Shown in pieces: positions 8,559 to 17,783 of a DNA stretch of 32,258 bases (its first letter is position 1; each line of letters starts with the position of its first letter). Source of the DNA: Marinifilum sp. (GTDB lineage: Bacteria > Bacteroidota > Bacteroidia > Bacteroidales > CG2-30-32-10); NCBI GenBank assembly GCA_020718065.1, contig DYDE01000030.1:1-32258 (forward strand), written 5' to 3'. The notes below the pieces were generated by a model, which was given only the letters and a program-made list of their open reading frames with translations, was not told the origin of the DNA and ran no database searches. The position numbers were made by a program, and so were the translations under genes.

Positions 8559-11036
8559 ATGAAAACCATATATACCTTAAAATTTCTTCTGATTTTCATA
8601 ACATTATTTGTTATAAAAAGCACAATAGCACAAGAAAAAAAAGATTTAAGTCAAAATTCATTTAAATCTTCAAATATGCTTGGCGGTTATAATATAGAAG
8701 GAAGTCTTCATATATTTATCTATGACAATGCCAATATGCAAGTATATCGTTATAATAATGGAACTTGGAGAAATCAATGGTATGGGACGAGTAGCAAAAG
8801 TATTTGGCTATATGCAGGAGGAGCTTCATATAGCGGCAATGGGGGATATTTTCAAGGTAATTCAACAATATTATCAACAGTTAGTAATACAAATATAAAT
8901 GCAAATACAAATGAATTAATTTTAGAAAATAATGGAACAATTAGAATAAAACAAATCACATTTTATCCTCCTGGGTCAAATATAGTTAATTATAAGTGGG
9001 AAATAACCAATATATCAAATACTGAGATTAATGATCTGCGTTTTTTTTCTGGAGGAGATACGTACTTATGTGGAGGTGATAATGGAGCAGGTTTTTGGTC
9101 ATCTAATGACAATACAGTTGGTGTAAAAAAAACAATAGGTAACACATTACAAAGACTATATATGGAAGGAATTACAACTCCTTATGCTTATGAAAGCAGA
9201 ACATATTGGGCAGTATATATGAGTATTATTGGTAATGCATTAACGAACACAGTAGATGAAGATGAAGGAATTGATAATGGTATGGCATTAGAATATCGCA
9301 TACCAAGTATTGCTCCAGGAAGCACATGGACTATTGTTGCAGTTGAGAAATTCAGCACCTCTCCTATTACTAATGTAATTGTTACTGCACCTTTATCAGG
9401 AGAAATTGCAGCTGGATCATCTACTGATCTGAATTTTACTTTAAAAAACAGAACAACAAGTCCAACAACTGTTACATTAACTCCTTCAATTAATTTATCC
9501 GGATGGTCTGCAGAATTATTAACGCCTTCTTCTCCTTTTAATTTAACAGGAAATGCAAGTCAAGAAGTTATTATAAGGGTTCATTGTCCGGTAGGAACAA
9601 CTATGGGAACTAATGCAAAAGTTACTTTAAATGCAATAAATGCAAATGGAACAGCAAGTGATTATTGTAATATCATGGTTTCAGATATACCTGCAATTAC
9701 AGAACAACCTTCTAGTTTTGTAACATGCGAAAACCAAACTGCTACTTTTAAAATTACTGCTATTAATGCTACTACATATCAATGGCAGGAATTTGGAACA
9801 AGTTGGAGGAATTTAACTGATACAGGAATATATAGCGGAACAAATACTTCAACTTTAAATATTACAAATGTATTGGATAGTATGAATAATTTTCTTTATC
9901 GTTGTTATGTTACAAATACTAATGGAAATGCGACAAGTGCCAATGCTTTATTAACTGTAAATTCAGCTCCAACAATAATAAATCAACCTTTACCAAATAC
10001 TATCTGTGAAGGAAGTAATACAAATTTTTCAGTTGATGCAACAGGTAGTGATTTAACTTACCAATGGCAGGTTAATGCAAAAAACGGTTATTATAATGTA
10101 ATAAATGGCGGTTTATATAGTGGAGCTACAACAAATAATTTAGTTATTGCAGGAAGTTCTTATGCAATGAATGAATATTTATATAGATGTATCATAAGCA
10201 ATAACTGCGCTATAAATTTAATTTCAAATGCAGCCATATTAAATATTAACAGAGCACCATATATTAGCAATCAACCTGATGAATCAACAATTTGTGAAGG
10301 CGAAAATACAAGTTTTTCAATTTCTACATTAGGAAATGGATTAACTTATCAATGGCAGGTTAATAATGGTTATGGATTTACAAATATAACCAATGGATTA
10401 AAATATAATGGCACAGCCACAAATACTTTATCTATCATAGGTGCAACAAGTGATATGAATGATTATGAATACCTATGCATTGTTAATGGAAGTTGCAACC
10501 CTTATGCAATATCTGAACCAGCTACATTAACTGTAAATTTATTACCCACCATTGATTTAGGTCAAAATAGGATATTATGCAAAAATGAATCAGTAATGTT
10601 AGATGCAGGTCCCGGAATAGATTACGTATGGTCTTTAGCAGGTTTAAGTGGTCAAATTGTAACAATAAATGAATCGATGATCGGAATGGGTACAACTGAT
10701 ATAAGTGTAGTAGTAACTAACAACAACAACTGTGACGGGACAGATACAATAGCAATTACTTATGTGATTTGTACTGATATTAATAATTTAAATTCTAGTT
10801 CAAACATCTTAATTGACCCAAATCCAACATCAGGTATGGTATATATCAATTTCCCATGTTTAACAAATGAAGCAGAAATTGAACTATACAATATGCAGGG
10901 CAAAATAGTAAAGAAAATAAAAGTAAATGACATTATAAAAACTCAGATTGATATGAGCAATTTGGCTAAAGGAGCTTATAATATTCGTATAATTACAAAT
11001 AGTCAAATAACAAATAAGAAACTCATTCTAAACTAA
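8559..11036 (+). CDS. Secreted T9SS cargo protein with three Ig-like modules
   Basis: 825 residues. A signal peptide (1-24, STIA^Q) is followed by a beta-rich N-terminal domain of unknown type (about 38-272, with IFIYDNANMQVYRY and FFSGGDTYLCGGDNG) and an NEW3-like beta-sandwich (about 273-377). Three Ig-like modules follow at residues 378-470, 471-566 and 567-662, recognised by (I/T)C-EG, YQWQ and YxC. Then come a PKD-like domain (663 to about 745, DLGQNRILC) and a C-terminal type A sorting domain (about 755-825, DPNPTSGMVYINF...LAKGAYNIRI). The T9SS domain predicts export across the outer membrane and attachment to the surface or release. It is a paralogue of the 1490-residue protein at 11415: its three modules match modules 1, 4 and 5 of that protein. 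A likely role is adhesion or surface structure, but no ligand can be read from the sequence. It appears monocistronic, with a terminator at 11063-11094. Confidence 0.9.
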   Translation: MKTIYTLKFLLIFITLFVIKSTIAQEKKDLSQNSFKSSNMLGGYNIEGSLHIFIYDNANMQVYRYNNGTWRNQWYGTSSKSIWLYAGGASYSGNGGYFQGNSTILSTVSNTNINANTNELILENNGTIRIKQITFYPPGSNIVNYKWEITNISNTEINDLRFFSGGDTYLCGGDNGAGFWSSNDNTVGVKKTIGNTLQRLYMEGITTPYAYESRTYWAVYMSIIGNALTNTVDEDEGIDNGMALEYRIPSIAPGSTWTIVAVEKFSTSPITNVIVTAPLSGEIAAGSSTDLNFTLKNRTTSPTTVTLTPSINLSGWSAELLTPSSPFNLTGNASQEVIIRVHCPVGTTMGTNAKVTLNAINANGTASDYCNIMVSDIPAITEQPSSFVTCENQTATFKITAINATTYQWQEFGTSWRNLTDTGIYSGTNTSTLNITNVLDSMNNFLYRCYVTNTNGNATSANALLTVNSAPTIINQPLPNTICEGSNTNFSVDATGSDLTYQWQVNAKNGYYNVINGGLYSGATTNNLVIAGSSYAMNEYLYRCIISNNCAINLISNAAILNINRAPYISNQPDESTICEGENTSFSISTLGNGLTYQWQVNNGYGFTNITNGLKYNGTATNTLSIIGATSDMNDYEYLCIVNGSCNPYAISEPATLTVNLLPTIDLGQNRILCKNESVMLDAGPGIDYVWSLAGLSGQIVTINESMIGMGTTDISVVVTNNNNCDGTDTIAITYVICTDINNLNSSSNILIDPNPTSGMVYINFPCLTNEAEIELYNMQGKIVKKIKVNDIIKTQIDMSNLAKGAYNIRIITNSQITNKKLILN

Positions 11037-11062
11037 AATTAGTTTAACATCTCATATCACAT

Positions 11063-11094
11063 AGGCTGACCTTAATATAGATTAGCCTTTTTTT
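11063..11094 (+). terminator. Intrinsic terminator after the 3-module Ig-like gene
   Basis: A 7-bp stem (AGGCTGA pairing with TTAGCCT, one G-T pair) is followed by seven T residues at 11088-11094. It begins 27 bp past the stop codon. Confidence 0.7.
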
Positions 11095-11414
11095 AATAGA
11101 AAATGAAGCTATAGATTTTATTAAATAGCTTTTATTATAAAAAATTCAATTTATACTATTTCAGACAAGCAAATAAATCAAATTCGATATCACTAAAACA
11201 TATTCAAATTAGTAATTATACTGAAAACTAAAAACCAGTAATTATACAATCAAATTCATAAATATTACGGCTAGTTAAATTTTAATATGCTTATAAATTT
11301 GCTTCATCTCTTAATCAATATAATTTATTATTAAATATAAAATAAAAATAACAAATAATTAAGGAAGAAGCCGAAAATCCAAAGAGTAGGCAAAAACAGT
11401 AAAATCACAGTATT
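11095..11414. other. Non-coding spacer between the two Ig-like paralogues
   Basis: This AT-rich stretch holds no gene that I can see. A possible -7 box, TAAATTTG, lies at 11294-11301. The last part before the ATG at 11415 is A-rich and purine-rich. Confidence 0.6.
11294..11301 (+). promoter_or_regulatory. Putative -7 box for the 10-module Ig-like protein
   Basis: TAAATTTG matches TAnnTTTG, 113 bp before the ATG at 11415. No clear -33 TTTG is present at the usual distance. Confidence 0.3.
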
Positions 11415-14400
11415 ATGAAAACAATCAGACTTTTTTTAGTTTTAATGACATTCTTGGTTATTACAAATGTTTTAGCACAAAATAAGAAGGATCTTTGTGT
11501 CAACAATTCAAAAGCAATGCAAACATTAGGAGGCGTTGCAAGTGAAGGTAATTTAAGAATTTATATTTACGATAATGCAAATATGCAGGTTTATCGTTAT
11601 GTTTCCGGAAACTGGCAAAATCAGTGGTACGGTACAAGCAGCAAAAGCACACGTCTTTATGCTGGTGGAATAGGTTATGCAGGAAGCGGAGGGTATTTTT
11701 CTTCAGGAGCAACTGCTTTAACCATGACTAGCAATACCAATCCAGACGCTAATACAAATGTATTAATAATGGATAATAGTGGAAAAGTTAGAGTAAAACA
11801 AACCACTTATTATCCTGCTGGTTCAACAAATATTTATTACACTTTTGAAATTACCAATTTATCTGCTTCAACTTTAAACGATTTACGTTTCTTTTCAGGT
11901 GGCGACACTTATTTGCAAGGAGGAGACAATGGTGGAGGATTTTGGATTGGAATGGACAATACAATTGGTGTAAAGAAAACAATTGGAACCAACCTTCAAA
12001 AACTAAATATGCAGGGAATTACTATTCCATATGCTTATGAAAGTGATAATTATTATAATGTTTACCAAAGTGTAAATGCAAATGCACTAACAAATGTTTT
12101 AGATCCTAATGAAGCTACAGATAATGGAATGGCTTTAGAGTATAGAATAGCAAGTTTAGCAGCTGGTTCAACATGGACCATTCAGGCTGTTGAAAAATTC
12201 AATGCTTCACCTATTACCAATGTTATTGTTACTGCTCCTCTTTCAGGACAAGTAGCCCCAGGTAATACATTAGATTTGAATTTTACATTACAAAACCGTA
12301 CATCATCTGCAACATCCGTAACATTAATTCCAACAATAGATTTGTCGGGTTGGTCTGTTGCTTTAATATCTCCAGCTTCTCCTTACAACCTAGCAGCTAA
12401 TGCAACCCAAACTATTAACCTTAGGGTTACATGTCCTGCTGGAGCAACTCTTGGAACAACTGCAAAAATTACATTGACAGCAACTGATGCAAGTGGAAGC
12501 GCAAGCGATTTTACTAATGTTACTGCTGCCGCAGTGCCAACAATAAATACACATCCAACGAATCAGAGTCTATGTGCAAGTTCACCTGCAACTTTCTCAA
12601 TTACAGCTACAAATGCAAATACTTATCAATGGCAAGAATACACAACTAGTTGGGCAAATATATCAAATGGAGGAATATATAGTGGTGCAACAACAGCCAA
12701 TCTCAGCATTTCAAGTGTAACATCCGGAATGAATAATTATCAATATCGTTGTTTTGTTTCTAATGCTTATGGAAATGCAACAAGTAACAATGGTGTATTG
12801 ACAATAGGTTCATCACCTTCAATAACTTCTCAGCCATCTGCTTCAACAATTTGCAATGGAAACAATACAAGTTTTGCAATCGCTGTTTCAGGATCAGGTA
12901 TATCCTACCAATGGCAGGTAAATGATGGTTCTGGTTTTGCTAATATAACAAACGGTGGTGTATATGACGGAGCTACAACAAATACTTTGTCTTTAACAGG
13001 AGCAACAACAGCAATGAGTGGTTATCAATACAAATGTAATGTTAGCAATAGCTGTTCAGCAGGTATTTCTTCAAACACTGTTGCTTTAACTGTTAACACT
13101 TTACCCGCAATTACTTCACAACCTTCGGCATCAACAATTTGTGAGGGCAACAATACTAGCTTTGCAATTATTGCTTCTGGTACATCATACCAATGGCAGG
13201 TAAATAATGGTTCAGGTTTTTCTAACATCTCAAATGGTGGTGTATATTCAGGTGCAACAACAAATACATTATCTATTACAGGTGTAGCAAATGCAATGAA
13301 TGACTATCAATACAGGTGTGTTGTTAGTGGAAGTTGCCCCCCAGCAGCAACATCAGATGCAGCTATTTTAACAGTATATGCACTTACTTCAATAACATCT
13401 CAACCATCGGCATCTGCAATTTGCGAAGGGAATAATACAGGTTTTTCTGTATCTGCTTCAGGTGCAGGTTTAACATACCAATGGCAAGTTGATGCTAAAG
13501 CAGGTTACTATAATATTATTGATGGGGGTGTTTATAGTGGTGCTACAACCAGTAATTTATCTATTTCAGGAGCTAATTATGGAATGAACGAATATCAATA
13601 CAGATGTGTAGTAAGTAGTAATTGTGCAGCAGATATAACAACAAATAGCGCAGAATTAACTATAAACAGAGCCCCATATATAGGTTTGCAACCAACATCA
13701 TCAACAATTTGTGCTGGTGAAAATACAAGTTTTTCTTTATCCGCATTAGGTAATGGTTTAACTTACCAATGGCAGGTAAATAATGGTTCTGGTTACACAG
13801 ATATAACAAATGGAGGAGTTTATTCAGGTTCTACTTCGAATACATTAACAATATCTGGTGTTACTGAAGCTATGAATGGTTATGAATATCAATGTATTAT
13901 TAATGGAACTTGTAGCCCAAATTCGACTTCAGATGCTGTTTTATTGAATGTAAATTCTTTAACTTCAATAAGTAGTCAACCTATATCTTCAACAATATGC
14001 GAAGGGGATAATACAAGTTATAATGTAAGCGCTTCAGGTGCAGGAATCACTTACCAATGGCAAGTAAATGACGGTAGTGGATTCACAAACATTTCAGATG
14101 GAGGTGTATATAGTGGAGCAACAACAAGTACTTTAGATATAAGTGGAAACACTTATGGTATGAATGGTTATGAATTCAGATGTGAAATAATTGGAACTTG
14201 TTCAACTATGAATTCTAACATAGTAACATTAACAATTAACACTTTACCTTCTATAAGCAGTCAAGCTAATTCAGCAACTATTTGCGAAGGAGAAAATACC
14301 AGTTTTGAAATAAGTGCATCTGGCACAGCAATTTCTTACCAATGGCAAGTAAATGATGGTTCAGGATTTGTAAACGTAACAGATGGTGGAGTTTATTCAG

Positions 14401-15887
14401 GAGCTACTACCAATACTTTGTCTTTATCAGCTGTAACAAATACAATGAATGCTTATGAATACAAATGTATAGTGAGTGGAACTTGTAATCCAAGTGTGGC
14501 ATCTGATGTTGTGCTTCTAACAGTAAATGCTTTAGCATCTATTAGTACACAACCATCTGCTTCAACAGTATGTGAAGGAAGCAATACCAGTTTTGATGTA
14601 ACTGCTTCTGGTGCCGGATTATCATACCAATGGCAGGTTAATGAAGGAAGTGGTTTTGTGAACATTACAGACGGTGGTGTTTATAGTGGATCAACTACAA
14701 ATAGTTTAATTGTCACTGGTGCAATATTTGGTATGAATGGATATGATTACAGATGCGAAATAAATGGAACTTGTTCATATGTTACTTCAAATTCAGCAAT
14801 GTTATCTATTAATACTTTACCAACTATTAGTAGTCAACCAAGTTCATCAACAATATGTGAAAATGAAAATACTAGTTTTGCAATAATCGCTGCTGGTACA
14901 GCAATTTCATATCAATGGCAAGTGAATGAAGGTTCTGGCTTTATTGATATAACAGATGGTGGAGTTTATTCAGGAGCGACTACCAATACCTTGTCTTTAT
15001 CTGCTATAACAAATACAATGAATGCTTTTGAATACAAATGTATAGTAAGTGGAACTTGCAATCCAAATGTTAGTTCAGATGTAGTTTTATTAACTGTAAA
15101 TACAGCACCATCTATTAGTGGACAACCTTTATCTTCATCAATATGTGATGGTGAAAATACAAATTATAATGTAACAGCAAGTGGAACAAATTTGACTTAT
15201 CAATGGCAGGTTAATGAAGGAAGTGGTTTTGTAAACATTACTAATGGAATTGTTTATGGTGGAGCAACTACAAACTTGCTAACCATTTCCAAAGCTACCT
15301 ATTCTATGAACGGTTTTGAATACCAATGTGTTGTTAATGGAACTTGTACTCCAGAAATAACAACAGACGCTGTTTCATTGACAATTTTTGAACTTCCAGT
15401 TGTTGATTTGGGAGATGATGTAATTCTTTGTGAAAATCAAACCATTACTTTAGATGCAGGACCTGGAACTAACTATATTTGGTCTTTACCAGTATTAAGT
15501 GGACAAATAGTTACTATTGACTATGAAATGTTAGGCTTGGGTGCACATACAGTAAGTGTAACCGTAACCAATAGCAATAATTGTGAAGCTGCAGATGCAA
15601 TTGAAATCACATATACTGTTTGTACTTCTATTAATAAAACTAATGATAATACTTCTATCAGTGTTCAACCTAACCCAACTTCAGGCTTGGTATATATCAA
15701 TTTCCCTTCATCAGTTAAAGAAGCCGAAATAGAAATATATAATGTTCAAGGAAAAGTTGTAAAGAATGAAAAAGTGTTTGATGCAACAAAAACTCAGATT
15801 GATATGAGCAATATGGCAAAAGGAGCTTATACTATTAGAATAGTTTCAGAAAACAAAATAATAAACAAAAAGCTTATTGTAAACTAA
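11415..15887 (+). CDS. Large secreted T9SS cargo protein with ten tandem Ig-like modules
   Basis: 1490 residues, laid out like its neighbour: signal peptide 1-21 (NVLA^Q), the same N-terminal beta-rich domain (about 35-270), an NEW3-like sandwich (about 271-374), an Ig-like array (375-1327), a PKD-like domain (1328 to about 1410, DLGDDVILC) and a type A T9SS sorting domain (about 1420-1490, QPNPTSGLVYINF...MAKGAYTIRI). The ten modules are 93-96 residues each and share ICEGxNTSF, YQWQVNxGSGF, GGVYSGATTNTLS and YxC. Module 1 has two cysteines; modules 2-10 have three. Length varies from its paralogue almost entirely through module number. It is probably an extended surface stalk or adhesin, exported by Sec and then T9SS; the ligand is unknown. 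It is monocistronic, bounded by a terminator on each side. Confidence 0.9.
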   Translation: MKTIRLFLVLMTFLVITNVLAQNKKDLCVNNSKAMQTLGGVASEGNLRIYIYDNANMQVYRYVSGNWQNQWYGTSSKSTRLYAGGIGYAGSGGYFSSGATALTMTSNTNPDANTNVLIMDNSGKVRVKQTTYYPAGSTNIYYTFEITNLSASTLNDLRFFSGGDTYLQGGDNGGGFWIGMDNTIGVKKTIGTNLQKLNMQGITIPYAYESDNYYNVYQSVNANALTNVLDPNEATDNGMALEYRIASLAAGSTWTIQAVEKFNASPITNVIVTAPLSGQVAPGNTLDLNFTLQNRTSSATSVTLIPTIDLSGWSVALISPASPYNLAANATQTINLRVTCPAGATLGTTAKITLTATDASGSASDFTNVTAAAVPTINTHPTNQSLCASSPATFSITATNANTYQWQEYTTSWANISNGGIYSGATTANLSISSVTSGMNNYQYRCFVSNAYGNATSNNGVLTIGSSPSITSQPSASTICNGNNTSFAIAVSGSGISYQWQVNDGSGFANITNGGVYDGATTNTLSLTGATTAMSGYQYKCNVSNSCSAGISSNTVALTVNTLPAITSQPSASTICEGNNTSFAIIASGTSYQWQVNNGSGFSNISNGGVYSGATTNTLSITGVANAMNDYQYRCVVSGSCPPAATSDAAILTVYALTSITSQPSASAICEGNNTGFSVSASGAGLTYQWQVDAKAGYYNIIDGGVYSGATTSNLSISGANYGMNEYQYRCVVSSNCAADITTNSAELTINRAPYIGLQPTSSTICAGENTSFSLSALGNGLTYQWQVNNGSGYTDITNGGVYSGSTSNTLTISGVTEAMNGYEYQCIINGTCSPNSTSDAVLLNVNSLTSISSQPISSTICEGDNTSYNVSASGAGITYQWQVNDGSGFTNISDGGVYSGATTSTLDISGNTYGMNGYEFRCEIIGTCSTMNSNIVTLTINTLPSISSQANSATICEGENTSFEISASGTAISYQWQVNDGSGFVNVTDGGVYSGATTNTLSLSAVTNTMNAYEYKCIVSGTCNPSVASDVVLLTVNALASISTQPSASTVCEGSNTSFDVTASGAGLSYQWQVNEGSGFVNITDGGVYSGSTTNSLIVTGAIFGMNGYDYRCEINGTCSYVTSNSAMLSINTLPTISSQPSSSTICENENTSFAIIAAGTAISYQWQVNEGSGFIDITDGGVYSGATTNTLSLSAITNTMNAFEYKCIVSGTCNPNVSSDVVLLTVNTAPSISGQPLSSSICDGENTNYNVTASGTNLTYQWQVNEGSGFVNITNGIVYGGATTNLLTISKATYSMNGFEYQCVVNGTCTPEITTDAVSLTIFELPVVDLGDDVILCENQTITLDAGPGTNYIWSLPVLSGQIVTIDYEMLGLGAHTVSVTVTNSNNCEAADAIEITYTVCTSINKTNDNTSISVQPNPTSGLVYINFPSSVKEAEIEIYNVQGKVVKNEKVFDATKTQIDMSNMAKGAYTIRIVSENKIINKKLIVN
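12537..15395 (+). repeat. Tandem array of ten Ig-module coding repeats (279-288 bp)
   Basis: Modules start at 12537, 12816, 13104, 13386, 13674, 13962, 14247, 14535, 14820 and 15108, and the array ends at 15395. From module 6 on, lengths alternate 285 and 288 bp, so modules two apart are exactly 573 bp apart (6 to 8, 7 to 9, 8 to 10). Modules 7 and 9 are the most alike in DNA. This indicates duplication of two-module blocks. Confidence 0.9.
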
Positions 15888-15909
15888 CATTCAATTAATT
15901 TTGAATCAC

Positions 15910-15953
15910 AAAGCAAAGCTGACTGGTATATTCCAGTCAGCTTTGCTTTTTTT
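15910..15953 (+). terminator. Strong intrinsic terminator after the 10-module Ig-like gene
   Basis: A perfect 17-bp stem (15910-15926 with 15933-15949) encloses the loop TATATT and runs into a T tract at 15947-15953. It begins 23 bp after the stop codon. The rest of the spacer to 16168 shows nothing further that I recognise. Confidence 0.92.
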
Positions 15954-16168
15954 ATTAATAATGATTCAGTAAATAAACTGATTAAATAATGTTAAAACAA
16001 TCATTGCTTATTAAGTATCTAAAACAGCAAGATTGGGTATATACACAATTGTTTCCTCTAAATGAATGTGGTAATTTTATCAATATTAAATCACTTTTAA
16101 GCATACCCTATATTTCAATTGAATAATCAAATAAGAAAAAAAACAATAATCACCAAACACCTTTCAAA

Positions 16169-17779
16169 ATGAAACCTAGTATATTAATAGCAATTTTTGT
16201 TTTAATAACAGAATTCGCTTTTTGTCAAAATATAGTTGTTACTGACGATAACGTTTATAATGGCAACAACTCAGCAATGTTAGATATTAAATCTACAAAC
16301 AAAGGACTCTTGATACCCAGAATTGCTTTGAACAGCATGACTGATAATAACACTATTGTATCTCCAGCAACTGGACTTATGATTTATGATATTGGAACAA
16401 ACATTAATAAAGGTTTTTATTACTGGAATGGAAACAGGTGGACAAAATTTGCTGCCGGAAATATATTATCAGACGATGATGGAGATACCAAAATCACATT
16501 AGAATCGACTCCTGGCGGAAACGAAGACTATATTAGTTTTTTTACAGGAATAAAAGGCTTGAATAAAGAAGTTATAAGAATTAATCGCAATCGTTTAGAA
16601 TTTAAAAATACGGGGAATTCTGTATTTATTGGCGACAGCACAGGATTAAACGATGATTTAAATAACAATTGGAATACATATGTAGGCAATAACGCCGGAA
16701 AAATCGGAAGCTGGAATATTAATTGTGTTTTTATGGGTTATAAATCGGGTTACAAGTCAAATGGATCTTATTTCAATACTTTTGTTGGCACAATGTCTGG
16801 AATAAACAATATGAATGGTTCAAGCAATACATTTATCGGAGATGAAAGCGGTTATTTTAACACTTATGGAAAAGAAAATGTATTCGTTGGAGCTTATTCA
16901 GGGTTTCATAATACTACAGGCAATTGGAATGTATTTATTGGAAAAGAATCCGGTATTTCAAATACAACTGGATTGCAGAATATTTTTGTTGGGAGTTACA
17001 GTGGTTTTAAAAACACAACTGGTAATTACAATACTTTTGTAGGTGACCAATCTGGTTATTACAACACAACCGGTTATGAAAACACATTTTTAGGAATTTG
17101 GGCTGGCACATACAATTCAACAGGTTATTACAATATTCTTATAGGAGCAAATTCGGGATATTCAAATACAACAGGTTCCAGAAATGTTTATCTTGGCAAT
17201 TATACCGGTCAATACAATACAACGGGAAATAATAATGTATTTATAGGTGAATCTGCAGGCAAAAACAATGCTTCTGGTAGCAACAATGTTTTCATTGGAA
17301 AATCTGCTGGTATTGCATCTTTAGGAAGTAATAATGTTTTTATTGGAAATCTTTCTGGTTCAAATGAAACAGGAAGTAATAAACTTTATATAGATAATTC
17401 TGCTTCAACAACTCCTTTAATTTATGGGGATTTCACAAAAGACTCTTTATCTGTAAACGGAAAATTAAACGTAAGTGGCTCTGTTTCTATGGCAGTAAAT
17501 GTTCAAAGTGGTTGTTCTTATACAGCAACTTCAAATGATTACACAATACTTTGTAATCCTGCAACGATTATGACTATAAATCTTCCTGTTGCTTCCGGAG
17601 CTAAAGGACGTATTTATATTATAAAGAAATTGTCACTAACAGGAATTAACAATATAACAATTATTCCTAATGGAACCGAAACTATTGATGGAGCTGCAAA
17701 TAAAGTTCTTTCCATTCAGTATGAAAGTATAATGATTCAATCAAATGGGTTCAATTGGTTTATAATAGCAAAGTTCTGA
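16169..17779 (+). CDS. Secreted YadA-head-like / tail-fibre-like repeat protein
   Basis: 536 residues with a signal peptide (about 1-19, FAFC^QN). Residues 20-110 carry the Bacteroidota module AMLDIKSTNKGLLIPRIAL...GFYYWNGNRWTKF, often found at the start of fibre-like surface proteins. Residues 150-403 are about fifteen repeats of 16-18 (mostly 17) residues of the form N-x-[VTI]-F-[IV]-G-x-x-[SA]-G-x-x-NTTG-x, which resemble the head repeats of trimeric autotransporters and phage fibres and predict a stacked beta-roll. The C-terminal part (about 430-536, ending FNWFIIAKF) is beta-rich. There is no YadA membrane anchor, no S74 chaperone domain and no T9SS sorting domain, so how it reaches or stays at the surface is unclear. 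The next gene starts 4 bp after its stop, implying one operon and possibly a joint structure. Confidence 0.85.
   Translation: MKPSILIAIFVLITEFAFCQNIVVTDDNVYNGNNSAMLDIKSTNKGLLIPRIALNSMTDNNTIVSPATGLMIYDIGTNINKGFYYWNGNRWTKFAAGNILSDDDGDTKITLESTPGGNEDYISFFTGIKGLNKEVIRINRNRLEFKNTGNSVFIGDSTGLNDDLNNNWNTYVGNNAGKIGSWNINCVFMGYKSGYKSNGSYFNTFVGTMSGINNMNGSSNTFIGDESGYFNTYGKENVFVGAYSGFHNTTGNWNVFIGKESGISNTTGLQNIFVGSYSGFKNTTGNYNTFVGDQSGYYNTTGYENTFLGIWAGTYNSTGYYNILIGANSGYSNTTGSRNVYLGNYTGQYNTTGNNNVFIGESAGKNNASGSNNVFIGKSAGIASLGSNNVFIGNLSGSNETGSNKLYIDNSASTTPLIYGDFTKDSLSVNGKLNVSGSVSMAVNVQSGCSYTATSNDYTILCNPATIMTINLPVASGAKGRIYIIKKLSLTGINNITIIPNGTETIDGAANKVLSIQYESIMIQSNGFNWFIIAKF
16616..17377 (+). repeat. Head-type 17-residue (51-bp) coding repeats
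   Basis: About fifteen degenerate copies of a 51-bp unit encode the NxxFIGxxSGxxNTTGx motif. Central copies (residues about 235-365) are the most regular. The first three and the last copies are divergent, as expected for an array with old ends and a younger middle. Confidence 0.8.
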
Positions 17780-17783
17780 TCGT

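Noticed and set aside
13025-14665. Short antisense open frames within the Ig array
   Set aside because: They recur at the same place in successive modules and mirror the coding repeat on the other strand.
16169-17779. Phage tail fibre from a prophage
   Set aside because: The repeats resemble fibres, but there is a signal peptide, an operon partner with a T9SS domain, and no other phage gene.
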